Origin: Myxococcaceae bacterium | Lineage (GTDB): Bacteria > Myxococcota > Myxococcia > Myxococcales > Myxococcaceae | NCBI GenBank assembly: GCA_019694595.1 | Contig: JAIBBQ010000038.1 | Coordinates: 1 to 38,309 of the forward strand | Length of the DNA stretch: 38,309 bases | Direction of reading: 5' to 3' | Part shown: in pieces, positions 26,404 to 33,105 of the stretch | Layout: each line of letters opens with the position of its first letter | Position numbering within the stretch: the first letter of the stretch is position 1 | Position numbers and translations under genes: made by a program | The notes under the pieces: model-generated | The model's database searches: none | What the model was told of the DNA's origin: nothing | What the model saw: the letters and a program-made list of their open reading frames with translations, nothing else

Positions 26404-28122
26404 ATGAACCCGGTACTGATCGTCGGCGCAGGGCCCGCGGGGTGCGTCTCCGCGCTCACCCTGCGCAAGCTCGGCCACGAGGTCGTCCTCTTCGAGCGGG
26501 CGGGGGCCCCCGAGTACAAGATCGGCGAGTCGCTGCTCCCAGGCACGCTCTCGATTCTCCACCGCCTGGGGCTCAAGGACCGGCTCGACGCCGCGAAGTT
26601 CGTCAAGAAGCCGTCGGCCACGTTCATCTGGGGCGCCGACGAGGAGCCGTGGACCTTCTCCTTCGCCACCGCGCGCCCGGAGCCGTGGATCTACGACCAC
26701 GCGATCCAGGTGCTGCGCAGCGAGTTCGACGGCATCCTCCTCGACGCGGTCAAGGAAGCGGGGGTCGAGGTCCGCGCGGGCCATTCCGTCTCGGGCATCG
26801 AGAGCTCGCGCCCCGACGACGTCGAGGTGCAGTGGACTGCCAACGGCCAGAGCGGCACCCAGCGGGGCAGCTACGTCATCGACTGCACCGGGCAGGCCGG
26901 GCTCATCGCCAAGAAGCACGAGCTGCGGCGCTACGACGCCTTCTACCGGAGCCTCGCCGTCTGGAATTACTTCCCCGCGACGCGCGCGTTCTCGGGCGAC
27001 CTCAACGGCACCACCTTCTCCATCACCTTCCGCGACGGGTGGATCTGGATGATCCCCCTGAAGGACGGCACGTACTCGGTGGGCGCGGTGGTGGACACCG
27101 AGGCGAGCCGCGAGATCCAGGCGCTGGGGGCGAGCGCGTTCCTCGACCGGTGCCTGCGCTCGGCGCCCGAGGTGCACACCATCGTCGACCTCTCGCAGCC
27201 CCGCAGCGAGACCCGCATCATCCGCGAGTGGTCGTACGACGCCACGCGTTTCTCGTTCGGCCGGGTCTTCATGTGCGGCGACGCGGCGTGCTTCACCGAC
27301 CCGCTCTTCTCGCAGGGAGTGCACCTGGCGACGCAGTCGGCGGTGTGCGCCGCCGGGGCCATCGACGCGCTCGCGAAGAACCCCGCCCACGCGGACGCCG
27401 TGCACCAGTGGTTCGACACCAGCTACCGGGAGTCGTACTCGCAGTACCACGAGTTCCTGGCGTCGTTTTACAGCCACGCCTCGCGGCTGATGCCGAGCTC
27501 GGCCTTCTGGAGCAAGCGTCGGGTCCAGGACTTCGCCGACAAGCGCTTCGCGAACACGCTGTGGATGAAGTCGCTCACCGGCCAGGCGGAGCCCGAGGCG
27601 GGCGGCGAGGGCGCGGTCATCGACCAGTTCGTGGGCCGCTCGGGCACGATGATCGGCATCGGCCAGCACCTCCGCAAGGAGCTGCACGCGGACTTCAGCG
27701 AGGCGGAGCTCAGCCAGAAGCGGCTGATGTGGGTCGCGAACCTGACCAAGTCGCTCAACCGGATCCAGAAGTTCAGCTGGGTCGGCGACGAGGCGCGCCT
27801 GGTGCCCACCTTCAAGGTGGACCCGCTGTCGTTCCGTCTCCGCGAGGAAGCCATCGTGGCCAACGAGCGCGGGGTCACCATGTCCAAGTACCCGCTGAAC
27901 GAGAAGTACCTCGCGGTGCTGCAGGCGCTGAAGCACGAGGAGGTCGGGTACAAGGAACTGATGCGGCGCTTCCAGGCGCTCGACCAGCCCGAGGTCGCGA
28001 GCCAGATCATCATCCGGCTGCTCGAGGCGGGGCTCCTGCGCGGGTACGACAAGAAGGGCGAGCGGGTGGCGATCCAGAAGCGGCTGCGGTTCGACGGCGT
28101 CGGCGCCGAGTACGAGGTCTGA
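26404..28122 (+). CDS. Flavin-dependent halogenase-like FAD enzyme
   Basis: 572 residues. The FAD-binding GAGPAG is at 8-13, and KIGESLLPG near 40 is typical of halogenases and relatives. Both motifs used to define flavin-dependent halogenases are present: GWIWMIP (GWxWxIP) at 212-218, and FTDPLFSQG (FxxPxxSxG) at 297-305 just after GDAAC. The second motif is associated with true halogenation activity, so chlorination or bromination is predicted. The family includes enzymes acting on carrier-bound substrates such as PltA, and an ACP gene follows after one base. Residues about 490-550 look like an added winged-helix-type domain (YPLNEKYLAVLQAL, LLEAGLLRGY), making it longer than typical members. 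An oxygenase role is the main alternative. ATG 26404 follows a GAGAGA-rich leader. Confidence 0.88.
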   Translation: MNPVLIVGAGPAGCVSALTLRKLGHEVVLFERAGAPEYKIGESLLPGTLSILHRLGLKDRLDAAKFVKKPSATFIWGADEEPWTFSFATARPEPWIYDHAIQVLRSEFDGILLDAVKEAGVEVRAGHSVSGIESSRPDDVEVQWTANGQSGTQRGSYVIDCTGQAGLIAKKHELRRYDAFYRSLAVWNYFPATRAFSGDLNGTTFSITFRDGWIWMIPLKDGTYSVGAVVDTEASREIQALGASAFLDRCLRSAPEVHTIVDLSQPRSETRIIREWSYDATRFSFGRVFMCGDAACFTDPLFSQGVHLATQSAVCAAGAIDALAKNPAHADAVHQWFDTSYRESYSQYHEFLASFYSHASRLMPSSAFWSKRRVQDFADKRFANTLWMKSLTGQAEPEAGGEGAVIDQFVGRSGTMIGIGQHLRKELHADFSEAELSQKRLMWVANLTKSLNRIQKFSWVGDEARLVPTFKVDPLSFRLREEAIVANERGVTMSKYPLNEKYLAVLQALKHEEVGYKELMRRFQALDQPEVASQIIIRLLEAGLLRGYDKKGERVAIQKRLRFDGVGAEYEV

Positions 28123-28123
28123 G

Positions 28124-28465
28124 GTGGCGAGCCAGGCAACGACGGCGGCGACGGGCGCGGAGGACGAGGTCCTCTACGGGATGATCATGGGCGTCCTGGG
28201 TGAGCTCAACCAGGGCCGGGAGAACCCCATCGAGCTCGGCCTCGGCAAGGGGCTCGTGCTCTTCGGGCGCGGAGCGGTGTTCGATTCCATGGGGCTGGTG
28301 AGCTTCCTGTCCCGGGTCGAAGAGGAGCTCGAGGACCAGCTCGACCAGGTCATCTCGCTCACCTCGGAGAAGGCGGTGTCGCGCCGGCAGAGCCCCTTCG
28401 CCAGCGTGCAGGCGCTCATCGACTTCATCCGCGAGGAGCTGGCCGAGCAGGGCGCGGCGACGTGA
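28124..28465 (+). CDS. Acyl carrier protein-like
   Basis: 113 residues, acidic and helical. GAVFDSMGLVSFLSRVEEEL matches the carrier-protein signature, with candidate phosphopantetheine Ser55 in DSMGLV. It is longer than the usual 80 residues because of about 20 extra N-terminal residues and a longer loop before the serine. The third and fourth helices (LTSEKAVSRR, VQALIDFIREELAEQ) are recognisable. GTG 28124 lies one base after the halogenase stop, and the gene overlaps the next by four bases. It is the likely tether for the acid activated by the ligase at 24360 and a possible substrate platform for the halogenase. A phosphopantetheinyl transferase is not encoded in the window. Confidence 0.85.
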   Translation: MASQATTAATGAEDEVLYGMIMGVLGELNQGRENPIELGLGKGLVLFGRGAVFDSMGLVSFLSRVEEELEDQLDQVISLTSEKAVSRRQSPFASVQALIDFIREELAEQGAAT

Positions 28466-29346
28466 GCGGTCCCGCGGAGGCTCCGTCGACCATCGTCCGC
28501 AAGGCGGTGCCGGGAGATCTCGACCAGATCTTCACGCTGCTGGCCGGCTCGGAGCTGTCGCGGGAAGCGCGCGCGCGCATGTTCGAGAAGCGCTGGGGCG
28601 CCGACGAGGACTACTTCGGGTACGTGCTCGAGCTGAACCACACCATCGTGGGGATGCTGGGGCTGATGTTCAGCCGCCGGGAGCTGAACGGGGTCACCCA
28701 CAAGTTCTGCGAGCTGCACACCTGGTACGTCGACGACGCCCACCGCGACGAGAGCCTCAAGCTGTTCCTGCCGGTGATGGGGCTCAAGGGGTACGACTTC
28801 ATCAACGTCGCCCCGTCCGACGTGGTGCTCGCCATCTCCAAGAAGTTCGGGTTCCAGGAGCTGGAGACGCACCTGCGGCTGGTCTTCCCGGTGCCCACGC
28901 CGCGGACCTTCGTGGGTGGCACCGAGCTCGTCTTCGACCACCAGGTCATCGAGCGCTCGCTGTCGGGCAGAGACCTGCGGATCTTCCAGGACCACCGCGA
29001 CCTGCCGCTCACCCACGTGCTGGCGCGCGATGGCTCGGGCCACCACTGCTACGTCATCGCCAAGGCCTGCTCGCGGGAACGCTGGGAGCGCTACGGCCGC
29101 ATCTTCCACTTCAGCAGCGCGGAGGCGTTCGTGCGGCACCTGCCTGCGCTGCGCGTCAGGCTCTGCCTCGAGCTCGGAGTGCTCTTCCTGGTGACGAACG
29201 ACGCGAAGCTCGAGGGCGCCCAGGTGCCGTTCTCGAAGGTGATTCCGCGCGAGGTCCCCTCGCTCTTCAAATCGAAGACGCTGCGGAGAGAAGACCTCGA
29301 CCACCTGTACACCGAGCCGTTGGTCCTCGGGTACCGGTTCCAGTAG
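28462..29346 (+). CDS. GNAT-like acyltransferase
   Basis: 294 residues. The first 165 fit a GNAT fold: IVRKAVPGDLDQIFTLL start, YFGYVLELNHTIVGMLGLMF core strands, and ISKKFGFQELE, the 'GF' near the end of the domain common in this family. The acyl-CoA pyrophosphate loop is not obvious. The second half (165-294) is an additional domain, beta-alpha in character (HHCYVIAKACSRERW, VRLCLELGVLFLVTND), perhaps a second degenerate GNAT-like unit. GTG 28462 overlaps the ACP stop, so stoichiometric production with the ACP is likely. An acyl-ACP dependent N-acyltransferase role is inferred from context, not shown. Confidence 0.75.
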   Translation: MSGPAEAPSTIVRKAVPGDLDQIFTLLAGSELSREARARMFEKRWGADEDYFGYVLELNHTIVGMLGLMFSRRELNGVTHKFCELHTWYVDDAHRDESLKLFLPVMGLKGYDFINVAPSDVVLAISKKFGFQELETHLRLVFPVPTPRTFVGGTELVFDHQVIERSLSGRDLRIFQDHRDLPLTHVLARDGSGHHCYVIAKACSRERWERYGRIFHFSSAEAFVRHLPALRVRLCLELGVLFLVTNDAKLEGAQVPFSKVIPREVPSLFKSKTLRREDLDHLYTEPLVLGYRFQ

Positions 29347-29357
29347 GGACGCGCGCG

Positions 29358-30647
29358 ATGCCCGCCGCTCGTCGCACGTACCTCTTCTACCGCGACGTGG
29401 ACTTCGTCCCGTACCTGGTCTCGCTGGCAGCCGTGGGGGGCCTGACCTGGGCCGCGCTCCCCTACGCGTGGGTCCGCGGCAGCGTGGCGGTGGCGCTCGC
29501 GTTCCTGGCGGCGCTCTTCTGGCGCAAGCACGGTGCGCGGCTCGAGCCCCGAAGCGTGGGCCTGCTGCTGCGCGGCCTCGGGCGCTACCCCTGGTCGCTC
29601 GCGCTGCGGCTCCTCGACGGCTGGGCCATCTCCGCGCAGCTGGCGCTCGGGTTCGCGGTGGCGCTCGGTGTCGAAGCCGGCGTGCGCCACGTCGCGGGGC
29701 CGGACTCGCTCTGGCTCACGCCCTTCCCGGCTCTCTGGTGCTTCGCCGTCGTCTTCGGCGCCCTGACCGCGTACCGGACCGTCGTGCTGCTGGCCCACCT
29801 GCGGAAGGCGCGCCACGTGCGCCAGGTGCTCGAAGGGTCGAGCTGGGCGCGGGAGCTCAAGGGGCTCTCGACCTGGGCGCACCTGGTGCACGCCTGGGTG
29901 ACGGGCGAGCTGGCGACGCTCGCGTTCTTCCTGCCGTCGCTCCTGTTCTGGCAGCTGACGGAGCCGACCTGCGTGCGCGAGCTGGTGCTCCTGGCGCTCG
30001 GTGCGGGCGCGATCCTCGCGAGTGCGCGCGGCCTCGACACCCGGGCCGAGGTGCCCGCGTCCAGGTCGCTGCGGGTGGCGGTGGCGCTGGTGGTGCCGTC
30101 GGGGAAAGCGGCGGAGCGCGAAGGCGGCCTCACCCACGGGGCCGACCACGCCTCGCGCTTCGGCTTCACGCTCTTCCACGGCCACCACCACGACGCGGTG
30201 CCGTGTGCGCTGGTCGGCGGACCGGGCGTGGGACTGCTGGAGGCGTTCGACAACGGCTTGCTCTACCTGCCGTATCTCGGCAGCGCGACGGTCTCGCTGC
30301 TGGCCTTCGGCGCGTACGCGGTCATCGACATGCTCTTCCACCAGTACGTGCCCGGCGTCTTCCCGTACACGCGCGCGGTGCTGTCGTTCCAGGTGCACCA
30401 CGTCGCGCACCACTTCTTCTCGCTGCGGCCGGTGAGCGTGAACGCGCGGTACGGCTTCGACGTGGGCGCGGGGTACCGGCCGGACAACGCGGTGACCCGC
30501 TGGTTCCTCGAGACGGCGAAGGCGCACGAGCCGGTGCCGGTCGACGTGTCGGACCGCTTCCTGCGCCTGACGCTCGCCGAGCCGATGGTGGTGACCCCGG
30601 AGGAAGTCGCCCGCATCGACGCGCACGCGCGCGGCGCGGTGGCCTGA
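29358..30647 (+). CDS. Membrane di-iron protein of the fatty-acid hydroxylase/desaturase type
   Basis: 429 residues with about six to eight membrane helices in the first 330. Three histidine clusters match the HX3H, HX2HH, HX2HH pattern of the fatty-acid hydroxylase / sterol desaturase superfamily: HGADH at 260-264, HGHHH at 274-278 and HHVAHH at 347-352, with another His in FHQYVPG. These residues would bind two irons for O2-dependent hydroxylation or desaturation of a lipid-like substrate at the inner membrane. The N-terminal 200 residues are longer than in the simplest members. It is the last gene of the operon, 11 bases after the GNAT-like gene, so the final product or an acyl precursor is probably lipophilic. 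Confidence 0.82.
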   Translation: MPAARRTYLFYRDVDFVPYLVSLAAVGGLTWAALPYAWVRGSVAVALAFLAALFWRKHGARLEPRSVGLLLRGLGRYPWSLALRLLDGWAISAQLALGFAVALGVEAGVRHVAGPDSLWLTPFPALWCFAVVFGALTAYRTVVLLAHLRKARHVRQVLEGSSWARELKGLSTWAHLVHAWVTGELATLAFFLPSLLFWQLTEPTCVRELVLLALGAGAILASARGLDTRAEVPASRSLRVAVALVVPSGKAAEREGGLTHGADHASRFGFTLFHGHHHDAVPCALVGGPGVGLLEAFDNGLLYLPYLGSATVSLLAFGAYAVIDMLFHQYVPGVFPYTRAVLSFQVHHVAHHFFSLRPVSVNARYGFDVGAGYRPDNAVTRWFLETAKAHEPVPVDVSDRFLRLTLAEPMVVTPEEVARIDAHARGAVA

Positions 30648-30681
30648 GCGCTCCCCTCGGGGGCCCCACGTCGCAGATCCG

Positions 30682-30808
30682 TTGGCAACCCGCAGAGGTC
30701 GTGCTAGCAGCAGCCGCCTTCAGGGTGGGCAGGGCGGCGGCGTCAAGGAGTCGAACCAGCAGTTCGCAGCACCTCAGTACGAGCAGGGCAAGGCCTTCTA
30801 ACTCCTTG
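30682..30808 (+). other. Possible 39-codon ORF and paired arms upstream of the tRNAs
   Basis: From TTG 30682 a frame of 39 codons runs to TAA 30799-30801, ending in QFAAPQYEQGKAF, with GC-rich third positions in its second half. It has no ribosome binding site. CAAGGAGT (30744-30751) is the exact complement of ACTCCTTG (30801-30808), and inside it CGAAC-CAGCA-GTTCG (30752-30766) forms a further stem. It could be a small protein, the remnant of a gene end, or a structured leader of the tRNA transcript. Confidence 0.25.
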
Positions 30809-30820
30809 GAAGTGTAGTAG

Positions 30821-30907
30821 GGAGCAGTGGCCGAGCGGCTGAAGGCAGCGGTCTTGAAAACCGCCAGGGGTGCAAGCCCCTCGAAGGTTCGAATCCTTCC
30901 TGCTCCG
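30821..30907 (+). tRNA. tRNA-Ser (anticodon UGA)
   Basis: Acceptor arms GGAGCAG and CTGCTCC pair fully, with discriminator G. The anticodon loop CTTGAAA gives TGA, reading UCA codons and related serine codons. The long variable arm GGGG-TGCAAG-CCCC marks a class II tRNA. The T arm is GAAGG-TTCGAAT-CCTTC. The 3' CCA is not encoded and must be added after transcription. Confidence 0.96.
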
Positions 30908-30938
30908 CAGTTTGGTCTTTGACAGCAGTGGCGTGAAT

Positions 30939-31025
30939 GGAGAGTTGGCCGAGCGGCTGAAGGCGCAGGTTTGCTAAACCTGTATACTCGAAAGGGTATC
31001 GAGGGTTCGAATCCCTCACTCTCCA
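30939..31025 (+). tRNA. tRNA-Ser (anticodon GCU)
   Basis: Acceptor arms GGAGAGT and ACTCTCC pair fully. The anticodon loop TTGCTAA gives GCT, for AGU/AGC serine codons. The variable arm forms ATAC-TCGAAAGG-GTAT, and the T arm is GAGGG-TTCGAAT-CCCTC. CCA follows at 31026-31028 and may be encoded. The discriminator base reads A, whereas bacterial tRNA-Ser normally has G73. The gene lies 31 bases after the first serine tRNA. Confidence 0.95.
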
Positions 31026-31058
31026 CCAACTCGAAGTACGCAGCAGTCGTTTGGAAAA

Positions 31059-31132
31059 GCTCCCTTAGCTCAGCTGGATAGAGCGTTGGACTACGAATCC
31101 AAAGGCCGGAGGTTCGAATCCTCCAGGGAGCG
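31059..31132 (+). tRNA. tRNA-Arg (anticodon ACG)
   Basis: Seven-base acceptor arms GCTCCCT and AGGGAGC, with discriminator G. The anticodon loop CTACGAA gives ACG, and the T arm is GGAGG-TTCGAAT-CCTCC. No CCA is encoded. In bacteria the A34 of this tRNA is deaminated to inosine by TadA so that it can read CGU, CGC and CGA. The tadA gene starts only seven bases downstream. Confidence 0.97.
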
Positions 31133-31139
31133 CTGAACC

Positions 31140-31616
31140 GTGGAGTCCGCCGAGGCAGCCCGCGACGTCGCGTGGATGACCGAGGCGATGGCGCTGGCGA
31201 AAGCAGCCGCCGCGCTGGGTGAAGTGCCGGTGGGAGCCGTCGCGGTGCGCGATGGCGTCGTCGTCGGCCAGGCCCACAACCGCAGAGAGCTGGATCAGGA
31301 CCCGTTCGGCCACGCCGAGCTGCTCGCGTTGCGGGCGGCGGCGAAGACCCTGGGCGCCTGGCGGCTGACCGGGGTGACGCTGTACGTGACGCTGGAGCCC
31401 TGCACCATGTGCGCGGGCGCGCTGGTCCAGGCGCGAATCGCGCGCCTGGTGTTCGGCGCCGCCGACCCCAAGGCGGGCGCGGTGGGGAGCCTCACCGACG
31501 TGCTGGCGGATCCGCGGCACAACCACCGGGTGCAGGTCGTGCGCGGGGTGCTGGAAGCCGAGTCGAGCGCGGAACTCAAGGGCTTCTTCCAGCGACTGCG
31601 CGCGAGCCGGGGCTGA
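31140..31616 (+). CDS. tadA: tRNA-specific adenosine deaminase
   Basis: 158 residues; it converts A34 of tRNA-Arg(ACG) to inosine. Zinc and catalytic residues are all present: His58 and Glu60 in GHAELLAL, Cys88 and Cys91 in EPCTMCAGAL. Other family hallmarks are GEVPVGAVAV near 27 and HNRRE near 46, with the helical C-terminus ELKGFFQRLR that distinguishes TadA from CMP/cytidine deaminases. GTG 31140 is seven bases after the end of its substrate tRNA gene, so tadA is probably read from the tRNA transcript and has no separate promoter. The 5' end of its mRNA may be created by tRNA 3' processing. It converges with the DksA/TraR-like gene. Confidence 0.95.
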   Translation: MESAEAARDVAWMTEAMALAKAAAALGEVPVGAVAVRDGVVVGQAHNRRELDQDPFGHAELLALRAAAKTLGAWRLTGVTLYVTLEPCTMCAGALVQARIARLVFGAADPKAGAVGSLTDVLADPRHNHRVQVVRGVLEAESSAELKGFFQRLRASRG

Positions 31617-31622
31617 CCGCGC

Positions 31623-31660
31623 AGTTCTTGCGGGCCGTTCGCGACCAAAGCGCAGGAACT
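31623..31660. terminator. Stem between convergent tadA and zinc-finger genes
   Basis: AGTTCTTGCG (31623-31632) and CGCAGGAACT (31651-31660) pair over ten positions with one G-U, enclosing an 18-base loop. It fills the gap between two convergent stops and is likely a bidirectional terminator. Confidence 0.5.
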
Positions 31661-31897
31661 TCAGCGTTCGACGCCGTCGAGGCAGTGGCTGCAATGCCTC
31701 GACTCGGGCATCGCGCGCAGGAGGTTGCGCCCGATGGCGCCTCCGCATTTCTCGCAGTGACCCCAGCTTCCCGTCGAGAGGCGGTGCAGCGCGGCGTCGA
31801 TCTCCTTCAGCTCCTCCTCGACTTGCGGACTGAGCTCCCGCGCGGCGAGCGCGGAGCGGCGGGAATCGAGGGACTCACGAGCGCGTGCGGCATCCAT
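31661..31897 (-). CDS. DksA/TraR-family C4 zinc-finger protein
   Basis: 78 residues. The N-terminal half is helical and charged (EELKEIDAALHRLSTGSWG), followed by a C4 zinc finger with Cys48, Cys51, Cys69 and Cys72 (CEKCGG, HCSHC), the DksA/TraR signature. DksA-type proteins bind the RNA polymerase secondary channel and, with ppGpp, adjust promoter activity. This copy is much shorter than DksA (about 150) and lacks the full coiled-coil, so it is closer to TraR or YbiI-like members; the acidic tip residues cannot be placed surely. It is the last gene of the minus-strand operon with the globin kinase and the Ca2+-type pump, 15 bases after the kinase. Confidence 0.88.
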   Translation of the reverse strand: MDAARARESLDSRRSALAARELSPQVEEELKEIDAALHRLSTGSWGHCEKCGGAIGRNLLRAMPESRHCSHCLDGVER

Positions 31898-31912
31898 GCC
31901 CCACGGAGCAAT

Positions 31913-33094
31913 TCACACTCCGTGCCGAGGCAAGGTGACGGTGAAGCAGGCGCCGCCGCCGGGCGCATCGGACGCGACGAGGGTGCCGGAATGCTGGGTG
32001 ACGATGGCGTGCACGATGGGCAAGCCGAGCCCCGAACCTTGCGCCTTGGTGGTGAAGAACGGCTCGAAGATGCGCTCGCGCAATTCCGGCGGGATGCCGG
32101 AGCCGGTGTCGGACAAGGTGAGCACGGCGCGGTCGCCCTCGGTGGCGACGCGGGCGGTCACGGTGCCACCGGTGGGACAGGCTTCCAGGGCGTTGAGCGC
32201 GAGGTTCATCACCACCTGGCGCAGGCGCGGGTCGTCGCCCAGCACCAGCACCTTGGGCTCGAGCTGCCGCACCACCGCCACGCCGCGGCGCTCGGCGTCT
32301 CGGTCGAGCAGGTCGAGCACGCGGCCGACGAGCTCCGAGAGGTCGACGCCTTCGGCGCGCAGGTCGCGCGGCTTGGACAGCTGCAGGAAGTCCTCGAGCA
32401 GGTGGTTGAGCCGACGGATCTCGTCGCGCACCAGCTGCTGCGGCGCCGCGAGCGAGGCGCGCAGCTCCGGCGGGTTCACCTTCTCGAGCCGCCGCTCCAG
32501 CACCGAGAGCTGCAGGCCCGCGGCGTTGAGCGGGTTGCGGATCTCGTGCGAGAGGCCCGCGGTCATGGTGGCGATGGCGGTGAGCTTCTTCGCGGCGGCC
32601 TGCTGTTCCTGCCGGGCGCGCTGGGCGATGAAGTCTTCCTGGTAGGTGTGCAGCATGATGGCGAGCTCGAGGTCGAGGATCTTCCCCAGGCTCTGGCGCT
32701 GCGCCGCCCCCTCGGGCGAGCCGTGCGCCTCCACCAGCGTGCCGATCCGCTGGCGAATGACGTTCATCGCCCCGAACATGTAGTGCTGCGGCAGCGCGAT
32801 GCGCACGTGCATGCGGCCGATGCGGCAGCGGCGCTCGAAGTACGCCTCGTCCCACGGCCCGCGCAGGAGCAGGTCGAGCCAGGCCTGCAGGGTGACCTTG
32901 AGGTGCCCCACCACCGACTCGCCGCCCACCAGCGACGCCCGCGCGCCGTCGTGCTCGAGGATGCGCTCGTAGAAGACTTCCGAGATGGCGACGAAGTGCG
33001 GGGACACCACCGGGTGGAGCGCCCGCAGTCGCGCCTCGTCGTCGGGCCCGAACCCGACGTAGCGCTTGAGCTCGACGAAGAGGGACTCGGACAT
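31913..33094 (-). CDS. Globin-coupled sensor histidine kinase
   Basis: 393 residues, soluble. Residues 5-150 fit a sensor globin (protoglobin type): LKRYVGFGPDDEARLRALHP at the start, and the haem-binding segment RIGRMHVRIALPQHYMFGAM, with His96 as the expected proximal haem ligand. A short helical linker leads to the H-box AGLSHEIRNPLNAAG with phospho-His183 and the ATPase domain (N-box NLALNALEA, DTGSGIPP, FFTTKAQGSGLGLPI). Such kinases sense O2, NO or CO through haem. No receiver domain is attached and no partner regulator is adjacent. ATG 33094 is 11 bases after the upstream pump gene, so the two are in one operon. The longer open frame runs antisense into other genes. Confidence 0.9.
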   Translation of the reverse strand: MSESLFVELKRYVGFGPDDEARLRALHPVVSPHFVAISEVFYERILEHDGARASLVGGESVVGHLKVTLQAWLDLLLRGPWDEAYFERRCRIGRMHVRIALPQHYMFGAMNVIRQRIGTLVEAHGSPEGAAQRQSLGKILDLELAIMLHTYQEDFIAQRARQEQQAAAKKLTAIATMTAGLSHEIRNPLNAAGLQLSVLERRLEKVNPPELRASLAAPQQLVRDEIRRLNHLLEDFLQLSKPRDLRAEGVDLSELVGRVLDLLDRDAERRGVAVVRQLEPKVLVLGDDPRLRQVVMNLALNALEACPTGGTVTARVATEGDRAVLTLSDTGSGIPPELRERIFEPFFTTKAQGSGLGLPIVHAIVTQHSGTLVASDAPGGGACFTVTLPRHGV

Positions 33095-33105
33095 CGGCGC
33101 GGACC

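Noticed and set aside
26404-28122. Specific call as a tryptophan halogenase
   Set aside because: The general motifs are present, but the substrate cannot be read from the sequence, and the neighbouring ACP argues rather for a carrier-bound substrate.
30682-30808. tmRNA tag-like region
   Set aside because: A short ORF beside paired arms suggested it, but the peptide lacks the usual LAA-type end and no tRNA-Ala-like half is present.
30322-31029. Minus-strand ORFs covering the tRNA genes
   Set aside because: They are translations of the antisense of tRNA genes, a well-known source of spurious annotated proteins.
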